Assembly: GCA_947478975.1 (NCBI GenBank)
Contig: CANJYI010000207.1
Coordinates: forward strand, 1 to 5,410
DNA from: Chthoniobacteraceae bacterium
Lineage (GTDB): Bacteria > Verrucomicrobiota > Verrucomicrobiia > Chthoniobacterales > Chthoniobacteraceae
Length of the DNA stretch: 5,410 nt
Direction: 5' to 3'
How positions within the stretch are numbered: position 1 is the stretch's first letter; every line of letters begins with the position of its first letter. Below, one piece after another: positions 1-5,410 of this stretch. The position numbers and the translations under genes were made by a program. The notes beneath the pieces were generated by a model. The model was not told the DNA's origin. It searched no databases and saw nothing but the letters and a program-made list of their open reading frames with translations.

Positions 1-467
1 GGACCATCCAACTGGAGTCGGTCGCACAACTTCCCGTAGAACATGTCCACCTGGCCGAGGTTTTGCTGGATCACCGCATCTTTCATCCCGGGCGTCTTCA
101 TCATCTCGGCCATGGATTTCATCGGGTTACCACTGGTGGCCTGAGCGGGTTGCGCCTTTGCCTGGGCCGTAGCGCGGGCCAGCGCGGCTGCTCCCTTTGC
201 AGCGTTTGCCTCGCCCTCCGCAATTTTTTTCACGAGCTCCTTGAGCTGGCCTTCAAGCTTCTCCCCCTGCTCTCGCGCCTCGTCCCGCTCCTTGGTGAGG
301 GCGGCGACCGATGCCTCGAGAGTCTCCTGAAGCTTCCCCGCCGCGCTGGCAGCACTGGCGGCCTTCTGCCGGACCTCTGCCTGCCCTTGATCGCGCCAAG
401 AAAAACCGGCGCCAAAGCTACCGCACAGCACCGCCAGGCCGGCAACGAACAGAAACAGCTTTTTCAT
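1..467 (-). CDS. Exported or membrane-anchored coiled-coil protein of unknown function, 3' end cut off by the window
   Basis: The frame is open from the ATG at 467-465 to the window edge (155 full codons and two bases), so the C-terminus and stop lie outside. Residues 1-24 start with MKK and a hydrophobic run (LFLFVAGLAVLCG), which is a signal peptide or N-terminal anchor. The residue before Cys15 is Leu, so a classic lipobox is not supported. Residues about 30-105 are rich in Ala, Glu, Lys and Gln with heptad-like spacing and few helix breakers, which predicts a coiled coil. A Pro/Gln/Ala linker (about 105-115) is followed by a Met-rich helical segment, MAEMMKTPGMKDAVI, then a Tyr/Leu-rich stretch (MFYGKLCDRLQL) running off the edge. 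It resembles small uncharacterised Verrucomicrobial proteins as far as I recall, but I cannot name a family. It lies 45 bases after the cytochrome/WD40 gene on the same strand, probably in the same transcript. No Shine-Dalgarno sequence precedes the ATG. The open frame, start and signal support a real gene; its function is unknown. Confidence 0.8.
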   Translation of the reverse strand, partial: MKKLFLFVAGLAVLCGSFGAGFSWRDQGQAEVRQKAASAASAAGKLQETLEASVAALTKERDEAREQGEKLEGQLKELVKKIAEGEANAAKGAAALARATAQAKAQPAQATSGNPMKSMAEMMKTPGMKDAVIQQNLGQVDMFYGKLCDRLQLDG

Positions 468-512
468 GAAATCGTTTAAGTAAGAAACCGCCGGAATGCG
501 AAGCCTGAACTT

Positions 513-2825
513 TTAGCGCGCCCAGTCTCCGATGATTTTCCCCTCCCGATCGAGCAGGCGCACCACGCCCGCGGCGTCTCCGATCAGCTGGCTGGCGCCG
601 TCCTGAGAGGCCGCTCCCGCGGTCACGAAACGGCCGAACCCCTCGGTTTTCGCCCGCGTCTCACCGCCTGCATCCTTGAGAATCTTTACAGCCGGGGAGC
701 CACTGGCCGCGACTAGTTCGTCGCCCCTGCCCAGATAGCGCAGGAAATTCACCTCCTTGGTAAAGGTCGCGAAGGTCGCGACAACATCGGAGCGCTGAAT
801 GTCCCATGTTTTGACGGAATTGTCGGCGGAGGCGCTTGCGATTCGCCTGCCATCATTGCGGAGACTGACGGCCAGCACCTGGCTGGAATGGGCTTCGAGG
901 TTGCGGTACATCTTTCCTGTCTGGGTCTCCCACACGCGGACGGCACGGTCCGAAGAGCCGCTGGCTAGCCACTTTCCATCCCGGGAAAAATCGAGCGCCA
1001 GAACGGTGTCTTTGTGTGGCTTCACAAACTCCCGCACCAAGGAACCCGAATCCGTTGCCCAGACTTTGATCTGTCCACTACGGGAAGGTTCGCCGGCCGC
1101 CGTGGCTAACCAGCGGCCATCGGGAGAAAACGCGAGTGCGTTGACGCGGTTGGCGAGGGGGGTCTCGACCTTTGTAGAATCGCCAATGGTGCGCACCAGT
1201 TCCCAGCGCGGCTGGGTGTCGGGGCTGAGGAGGGGTCTGCCGGTTTTGCCGCTCCACGCCTTGAGGACGCCTTCGGAATGTTTTGTGAACAAAATCGCGC
1301 CGTCGGCGCTGAAGGCAAATCCTTCTACTGCGGGAAGGCGGGCGCTTGCGACCTTCTCCGAGGCGCCGGCCACCTCCACCTCCACGGCCTTGAGGGCGAC
1401 CCTGGCCTTCTCGGCAGCAGCCATTTGCGCCACCTTCTCTGCAGTGGATTGGATCAGAACCTCGGCATAGTTCTTTGCGTTGCGATCCAAGGTCGTGGCG
1501 CTAGAGACGGCACCCGCGGCGATGCCGTGCGCCTTGATTGCCTCGGTGTATTCCTTCTGCTTCGTTTCCCGCTTTTCCTTGGCGGCTTTCGCAACGGTGT
1601 CGGCTGCCTTGTGCTGCTCAACCGCCTTTTCAGAGGCGGCCTTTGCCTCGCCGAGGGTCGCCTCCGCCGCCGCCTTGGTTTCCTGTCCCGCCTTCTGAAG
1701 GGAGGAGGAGGCGCTCGTGAGGCTCGAAGCAGCAGCGGCCCTTGCCTCCTCTGCCTTCTCAAGAGTGCGGCTGGCGTCGGTAAAGGCATCCTCGAGGGCA
1801 TCCCTTTCCAGCATGAGACGCTCCTTCTGCTGCAGCGCGTCCGCAAGCGCCTTCTCCAAGCCAGCCCTTTTGGGCTGGAGCTCGGTGCGCGCTTTCTCCG
1901 CCGCTGCAAGATCGGCAGTGAGCTTGGTGACCTTCTCACCAAGCGTCTTCAGTTCGCCTTCAAGAAAAGAGACCTCGAACTTCGCCCCCGCAAATTCAAG
2001 CTCCCGCGCTGCCTTGGCGGCAACCAAGGCGTAGTCGGCACCCAGTTTTGCGAGCTCCTTGCCGCCCTTGACCTCCTTCAATCGGAGAACGCCATCCTGT
2101 TCCATTGCGGCTGTGTACGCCCCGTCCGGGCTGGTTACAGATGCTCCCGCAACGGACTCGGGAATCCGCGCCTTCTCGTCAAATACCCGCTTCCACAGCT
2201 TTGCCTCGCCGCGGCTCCCGGTGGCCAGCAGGCTCCCATCCGGGCTGAAGGCGAGCGCCCCGACCAGATCCGGATGCGGAGTAAAGGACGCGACCTTGTT
2301 GCCGATGAGCAGGTCGTAGATTGAAACTCTGTTGCCTCTGGCCACCGCCGCAAACTGGCCCTCTGGACTGAGGGCGACCGCCCCCACGCCCGACACCCGC
2401 GCGGGCATTTCTTTCCACGCCACCGGCTCCTTTAGTTTGGCAAGCCCCTTCGCGCCCTCTTGAATCCAGCGCTCCAAGAGTTCGAGTTCAGGTTTTGTCA
2501 GGGCAGGAGCCTTGGCCTTGTTGGCCTCGGGCGGCATGAACGGTTTTTTGAGATGGGCTGCCGTAAGGAAGAGCAGGCTTTCCCGAGCCTGTTTGGGTTT
2601 CAAGGCGGCTCCGGCGTCCCCGCCTTCGAGCATGTCTTTTGGGCTTTCCAAAATGAGGCCGCCCTCTGCCTTGGTTGCGTTGTGGCAGGGCAGGCAGCTC
2701 TGTTCCAGCAGAGGCTGGATGTCTGTGGCAAAGGAGAGCGGGGCCGCGAGCAACTGGGCGTCTAGTCCGCCCCGAAGCAGGAGCAGGGCTGCAAGGATGG
2801 CTGGGGTGCGGTGTCTACGGCTCAT
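513..2825 (-). CDS. Exported c-type cytochrome/WD40 beta-propeller protein with an inserted long coiled coil
   Basis: This is a 770-residue protein. Residues 1-23 form a signal peptide (MSRRHR, a Leu/Ala core, likely cleavage after LDA). Residues about 30-130 are a planctomycete-type cytochrome c domain (PSCyt1-like). The heme-binding CLPCH is at 44-48, FMPP at 95-99 gives Met97 as the probable distal heme ligand, and the domain ends in WIQEGAKGL. Cys44 and Cys47 are the only cysteines. WD40-like blades follow at about 144-180, 185-214 and 225-258 (repeated SPDG turns). Next comes a coiled coil rich in Ala, Glu and Lys at about 262-497. More blades follow at about 499-534, 557-598, 604-640, 646-684 and two degenerate ones to the C-terminus, with KVW, RVW and TWD strand ends. 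The family is found in Planctomycetota and Verrucomicrobiota; its electron partner is unknown. The protein is presumably periplasmic, because c-type heme is attached there. The ATG overlaps the stop codon of the PPC gene, and no frameshift is visible. The domain calls are firm; the role is not known. Confidence 0.95.
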   Translation of the reverse strand: MSRRHRTPAILAALLLLRGGLDAQLLAAPLSFATDIQPLLEQSCLPCHNATKAEGGLILESPKDMLEGGDAGAALKPKQARESLLFLTAAHLKKPFMPPEANKAKAPALTKPELELLERWIQEGAKGLAKLKEPVAWKEMPARVSGVGAVALSPEGQFAAVARGNRVSIYDLLIGNKVASFTPHPDLVGALAFSPDGSLLATGSRGEAKLWKRVFDEKARIPESVAGASVTSPDGAYTAAMEQDGVLRLKEVKGGKELAKLGADYALVAAKAARELEFAGAKFEVSFLEGELKTLGEKVTKLTADLAAAEKARTELQPKRAGLEKALADALQQKERLMLERDALEDAFTDASRTLEKAEEARAAAASSLTSASSSLQKAGQETKAAAEATLGEAKAASEKAVEQHKAADTVAKAAKEKRETKQKEYTEAIKAHGIAAGAVSSATTLDRNAKNYAEVLIQSTAEKVAQMAAAEKARVALKAVEVEVAGASEKVASARLPAVEGFAFSADGAILFTKHSEGVLKAWSGKTGRPLLSPDTQPRWELVRTIGDSTKVETPLANRVNALAFSPDGRWLATAAGEPSRSGQIKVWATDSGSLVREFVKPHKDTVLALDFSRDGKWLASGSSDRAVRVWETQTGKMYRNLEAHSSQVLAVSLRNDGRRIASASADNSVKTWDIQRSDVVATFATFTKEVNFLRYLGRGDELVAASGSPAVKILKDAGGETRAKTEGFGRFVTAGAASQDGASQLIGDAAGVVRLLDREGKIIGDWAR
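2822..2825 (-). other. ATGA stop/start overlap joining the PPC and cytochrome/WD40 genes
   Basis: The TGA stop of the PPC gene (2824-2822) overlaps the ATG of the cytochrome/WD40 gene (2825-2823) by sharing the bases in ATGA. Such overlaps usually mean the two genes share one mRNA and that translation of the second depends at least in part on the first. This is the strongest sequence evidence that these two products work as a pair. Confidence 0.9.
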
Positions 2826-4795
2826 GGCTTGGCTGGCTCCTTCACATTCAAGATGATCGGGTTAGAACAAAGCACCAAGGTGGCGTCCATTTCCTTCCCC
2901 TTCACCATGCGCTTTGTTTTTTCCTCTCCCCGAAACCATACAGTGTAGGCTCCGGGCGCAAGCTTGAGCGGCGCAAGGTCGAGTTCGTATTCGGCCACGC
3001 CCTCCTTGGCCGGGACTTCAATGTCCTTCGCCTTGTCGAGGCCGGGAATTCCAAGCGGCTTGAATTTCAGAGCCACACCCGGACCGGCCGAAGCGTGCCG
3101 CTCCACCTTGAGCCCGATCTTCACCTTCCCGGAAACGGTGGTCTCAGCCGTCGGCTGCGCGGCGTGAACCACACTCGGAAAGGGCGCGTCCCCCACGACT
3201 GCGACAGTCATTTCCGCGGCAATCCTACTCCTGGGTGGTTCTACAAATTCGGTGGCGCTGCTCTCCCATAGCGGTGTCGTGGTCGACGCGAGCCGCACCA
3301 GCGAGGCGTCGCCGACTTGCGCGCGTCCGCTCAGCTTGAGCGGCCCGGTCCACGGCGCAGCGTCCGGCGCGGCGGCAAGCAGGAGCGTGCCCTCCGTCTG
3401 CTTTGGTCCGATCACAGAGGGCGCGGCAGAGAGCCCCGGGGGAAGCCCTTCGGCGCTGAGGTGGATCTCCCCCTCAAAGCCGTCGCGGCGCACCACCAAG
3501 ACGCGCAAGGGCAGCATCTGGTTGGGGCGGATGTTCGCGGCTCGCACCGTAATCAGGGGGCCGGTAAAGGTCACAAATGCCTTGTTTGGGATCGGCGGCA
3601 GCACGCACGCGACCAACGCAAAGTCCGCGACAGCTTTTCGAATCTCAAGAACGTAGGGCCGTGCCGGGCCGGACTGCGCCGTGTTGTTCAGATCGCGGAG
3701 AACAGCCCTGTAAAGCCCGTCCTCCTTGGCAGTAAAAGGACCGACCGGGTCAAAGTGGTGGCCGTTGAAATCGGGATCCCCGGGGAGCAGGGGCGCAGGC
3801 TTTATCTCAGAAGAGTCTGATATGGTTGTTTTTCCATCCGGCGTCCTGAGGACCCGTTCCAGCACGACACGCGGCTGGGTGGGTGCGCCGAGACGCTGGG
3901 AGAGGCACTCGACCCACCATGTCTCACCCTTCTTGGCTTCAAACTCAAAGACGTCCACATCCTTCGCGGGGGAGAAGGTCCCCCGGATTGCGAGCGGCAG
4001 CGCGGCCTTCTGGGCGCGTTCCAAATCATTGGGCTCCACCTCCGGGAGAGCACCGGCGGCGGGCTCCCAGAAAACCAGGGGCTGCTTCATTGCGGCACGG
4101 GGCAGTGCTTCCGGTTGGCCGATGTAGAGCCTGTAAAAGTGTTCCGGACCGCCGTTACTGATAAAGTCGCGCAGGGCGAGATGGAGCGTCTCCTCGGCGG
4201 AAGGTTTCCAGCGAAGGGGCCGGTTCCGGGAACGTGCCAATTCGCGCCCCTGTTCATCATAGAGTACCAACTGGGGCTCCATCCGGGAATCGAGCAAGGC
4301 GGCGTGACAGTCAAAGACAAGCTCTTGGTTTGCGGCGGCCTTGAGCTTGAACCACTGGACGGCTTGCTTGAGAGCGGTGCCGCTCACGACACAGGGGGCG
4401 GCCACCTCCTGACTCAGTTCCCTGGTAAGCGCCTTGGAGGAGGCCTCTACCTCCGGGAGCGCACCGACCTCAAACCGGCGGGGATTGGTCACTCCATGGA
4501 GACCTGCAGCACGCACATCATACAGTCCGGCTGGCACGTCTGCAGCCACCGAGACCGCAAAGTTGAGGGGTTTCTGGGCGTCGCGCACCGCCGAGATGCC
4601 GGGGTGGGAGAAGCGCAGGATCGACTCCTCGAGATCGATCCCGGTGAGGGAGACTTGAATGGTCCCGCCGCTGCGGGTGCCCTGGGAGCTAAGCACATTC
4701 AGGCGTGGCTCAGGGATTTGCGCGCCGACATTTCCGAGCGTGCAGAACAGTACCAGCGCGGCGAGCGCTGTGCGATACTCAAGGGGGTGGGGCAT
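2822..4795 (-). CDS. Exported PPC-domain (pre-peptidase C-terminal) multi-domain protein
   Basis: From the ATG at 4795 this is a 657-residue protein. Residues 1-25 are a signal peptide (hydrophobic core TALAALVLFCTLG, likely cleavage after NVGA), so it is exported. Residues about 30-113 form an IPT/Ig-like block with signatures common in Planctomycetota and Verrucomicrobiota: RFSHPGI, VAADVPAGLYDVR, NPRRFEVGALPEVE. Residues about 130-226 resemble a PPC domain (LDSRMEPQLVLYDEQGREL, then FYRLYIG). Residues about 248-384 are a clearer PPC domain (EVEPND, DVDVFEFEAKKGE, then EDGLYRAVLRD). Residues about 400-490 and 530-652 look like further Ig-like beta-sandwiches. No catalytic motif or heme site was found, so a binding or scaffold role is likely (inference). 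The frame stays open upstream to a TTG at 4879. That start would put 28 charged residues ahead of the signal peptide, so the ATG is preferred even though no Shine-Dalgarno sequence precedes it. The gene overlaps the cytochrome/WD40 gene by four bases, which suggests paired function. Confidence 0.92.
   Translation of the reverse strand: MPHPLEYRTALAALVLFCTLGNVGAQIPEPRLNVLSSQGTRSGGTIQVSLTGIDLEESILRFSHPGISAVRDAQKPLNFAVSVAADVPAGLYDVRAAGLHGVTNPRRFEVGALPEVEASSKALTRELSQEVAAPCVVSGTALKQAVQWFKLKAAANQELVFDCHAALLDSRMEPQLVLYDEQGRELARSRNRPLRWKPSAEETLHLALRDFISNGGPEHFYRLYIGQPEALPRAAMKQPLVFWEPAAGALPEVEPNDLERAQKAALPLAIRGTFSPAKDVDVFEFEAKKGETWWVECLSQRLGAPTQPRVVLERVLRTPDGKTTISDSSEIKPAPLLPGDPDFNGHHFDPVGPFTAKEDGLYRAVLRDLNNTAQSGPARPYVLEIRKAVADFALVACVLPPIPNKAFVTFTGPLITVRAANIRPNQMLPLRVLVVRRDGFEGEIHLSAEGLPPGLSAAPSVIGPKQTEGTLLLAAAPDAAPWTGPLKLSGRAQVGDASLVRLASTTTPLWESSATEFVEPPRSRIAAEMTVAVVGDAPFPSVVHAAQPTAETTVSGKVKIGLKVERHASAGPGVALKFKPLGIPGLDKAKDIEVPAKEGVAEYELDLAPLKLAPGAYTVWFRGEEKTKRMVKGKEMDATLVLCSNPIILNVKEPAKP
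2837..2842 (-). promoter_or_regulatory. Probable ribosome binding site for the cytochrome/WD40 gene
   Basis: AAGGAG on the minus strand lies within the last codons of the PPC gene, 11 bases ahead of the ATG at 2825. The spacing is slightly long but usable. It is the clearest Shine-Dalgarno match ahead of any start in the window. It supports that ATG as the true start, and initiation there would occur while ribosomes are finishing the PPC gene. Confidence 0.5.
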
Positions 4796-4893
4796 GTGTG
4801 GGGGGCCGGTTCGGGCGGAAAGTTTCTCACCCGCGCGTGTGGCAAGCCATCGAAATCGGCGGACACAAGGAGGCAACAATCTGTCCGGACGTG
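4796..4893. other. 98-base gap between the HlyD-like gene and the PPC gene
   Basis: This is the only sizeable non-coding gap in the window. I saw no stem-loop with a T-run that would terminate the HlyD-like transcript, and no well-matched -35/-10 pair for the PPC gene. An 8-base perfect palindrome, GTCCGGAC, sits at 4883-4890 just after the HlyD-like stop; at that length it may be chance. If the PPC gene has its own promoter, it is either here in a form I do not recognise or inside the preceding gene. Confidence 0.4.
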
Positions 4894-5410
4894 CTATTCC
4901 GCGTTGAGAAAGACGTCCATCTGCTGTCCGACGTAGACGGGCACGCTGGTGCGGTCGAACCGGAAGATCACCTGTAAGACGCGCGTGTCCACCCGCTCGC
5001 CGCTCTCGCCGGTCAGCGACCGCTTCGGAAGGATGTACGGCTCAATGCGTACGAAGCGCAGGGGCACCGGGTCGTGGCGCACACCCTTGATGAAGGCGAT
5101 GGCCTGGCATCCCGCCTTGACCCGGGGCGCGTTGTCCTCATCCACATCCGCGCGAAGCTGAAGTTCCTTGGTTCGGCCCAGCAGCATGCTGTACTCGATG
5201 GCGCCCGGGACGGCGTACTCCCCGGGCCTGACGTTGAGCTGCAGAACGGTGCCGTCGCGGGGCGCGCGGACCAGCAACAGGTCCCGCTGTACGCGGGCCC
5301 GGGAAAGCAGCGCGCCGGCGGCGGCGAGATCGCTTTTACGCGCCTCCACGCGGCTTGCGGCGGCGCGGAACGCGTACAATGTGCGCTGTTTCTCGTCGAC
5401 GCTGACCACC
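4894..5410 (-). CDS. HlyD-family membrane fusion protein (periplasmic adaptor of an export or efflux pump), 5' end cut off by the window
   Basis: This is the C-terminal part, about 171 residues ending at TAG (4896-4894). The frame runs off the window edge, so the true start is outside and the GTG near the edge is only an internal Val codon. Residue numbers count from that codon. Residues 1-45 are an Ala/Arg/Glu-rich helix that fits the returning arm of the adaptor's alpha-helical hairpin. Residues 47-66, VRAPRDGTVLQLNVRPGEYA, are the second half of the biotinyl/lipoyl-like domain and the key family signature. The beta-barrel follows (LQLRADVDEDNAPRVKAGCQA), then a membrane-proximal part (TRVLQVIFRFD, VYVGQQMDVFLNAE). 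These adaptors link an inner-membrane transporter, often an ABC permease of the MacB/DevC kind, to an outer-membrane channel. The ending is reminiscent of DevB/MacA-like adaptors, but the transporter type cannot be read from this fragment. Its partners are not downstream, where the PPC gene follows, so they would be expected upstream of the window. Confidence 0.9.
   Translation of the reverse strand, partial: VVSVDEKQRTLYAFRAAASRVEARKSDLAAAGALLSRARVQRDLLLVRAPRDGTVLQLNVRPGEYAVPGAIEYSMLLGRTKELQLRADVDEDNAPRVKAGCQAIAFIKGVRHDPVPLRFVRIEPYILPKRSLTGESGERVDTRVLQVIFRFDRTSVPVYVGQQMDVFLNAE

Noticed and set aside
462..471. A 10-base perfect palindrome (TTTCATGAAA) over the start codon of the coiled-coil gene
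   Set aside because: A hairpin here would have only a three-base stem around a four-base loop. The AT-rich MKK start codons make such a palindrome easy to get by chance.
63..479. A 138-codon open frame on the plus strand
   Set aside because: It is opposite the small coiled-coil gene, which has an ATG, a signal or anchor segment and a coherent helical composition. The plus-strand product looks like an antisense shadow.
468..512. Possible terminator or promoter between the cytochrome/WD40 gene and the coiled-coil gene
   Set aside because: No stem-loop with a T-run and no well-spaced -35/-10 pair could be found in these 45 bases.
1278..2324. A 348-codon open frame on the plus strand
   Set aside because: It lies entirely opposite the cytochrome/WD40 gene, mostly across its Ala/Glu/Lys-rich coiled coil, where GC-rich codon use keeps antisense frames open. 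Its translation is rich in Leu, Arg, Gly and Cys with no recognisable domain.
4867..4873. A strong plus-strand Shine-Dalgarno match (AAGGAGG)
   Set aside because: No ATG, GTG or TTG lies at a suitable distance downstream on the plus strand, and the following sequence is antisense to the HlyD-like gene. It is probably chance.
4793..4879. TTG at 4879 as the start of the PPC gene
   Set aside because: It would bury the signal peptide behind 28 mostly polar and charged residues, and it has no better ribosome binding site than the ATG at 4795.
4115..4936. A 273-codon open frame on the plus strand
   Set aside because: It is opposite the start of the PPC gene, whose signal peptide and conserved family motifs show that the minus strand codes here. 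The plus-strand product has no recognisable features.

Overview
The window is a compact, GC-rich stretch with four genes, all read on the minus strand. Transcription runs from high to low coordinates: a periplasmic adaptor of the HlyD type (5' end outside the window), an exported protein with pre-peptidase C-terminal (PPC) domains, an exported c-type cytochrome/WD40 protein with a long coiled coil, and a small exported or membrane-anchored coiled-coil protein (3' end outside the window). No RNA gene, insertion sequence, CRISPR array or convincing terminator was seen.

The best guess for the source is a member of the Planctomycetota-Verrucomicrobiota group, with Verrucomicrobiota slightly preferred. 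This rests on protein families. The fusion of a PSCyt1-like cytochrome domain to WD40 repeats, and the large PPC protein with its conserved N-terminal block (SHPGI, VAADVPAGLYDVR, NPRRF, VGALPEV), are hallmarks of these phyla. Weak or absent Shine-Dalgarno sites and the GC-rich composition fit but prove nothing.

Layout: 4894-5410 is the C-terminal part of the HlyD-like adaptor. 4796-4893 is a 98-base gap with no clear promoter or terminator. 2822-4795 is the PPC protein; its best start is the ATG at 4795, just ahead of a signal peptide, although the frame is open further upstream to a TTG. 513-2825 is the cytochrome/WD40 protein, whose ATG overlaps the PPC stop codon (ATGA), so the two are probably translationally coupled. 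468-512 is a 45-base spacer, and 1-467 is the coiled-coil protein.

Working together (inference): the PPC and cytochrome/WD40 proteins look like a co-expressed pair acting outside the cytoplasmic membrane. One offers beta-sandwich binding domains; the other offers a single heme plus a beta-propeller interrupted by a coiled coil of about 235 residues. The next gene also encodes an Ala/Glu/Lys-rich coiled coil and may belong to the same assembly. Nothing here shows what the substrate or electron partner is. The usual companions of such genes (DUF1549/DUF1553 and DUF1501 proteins) are not in the window.
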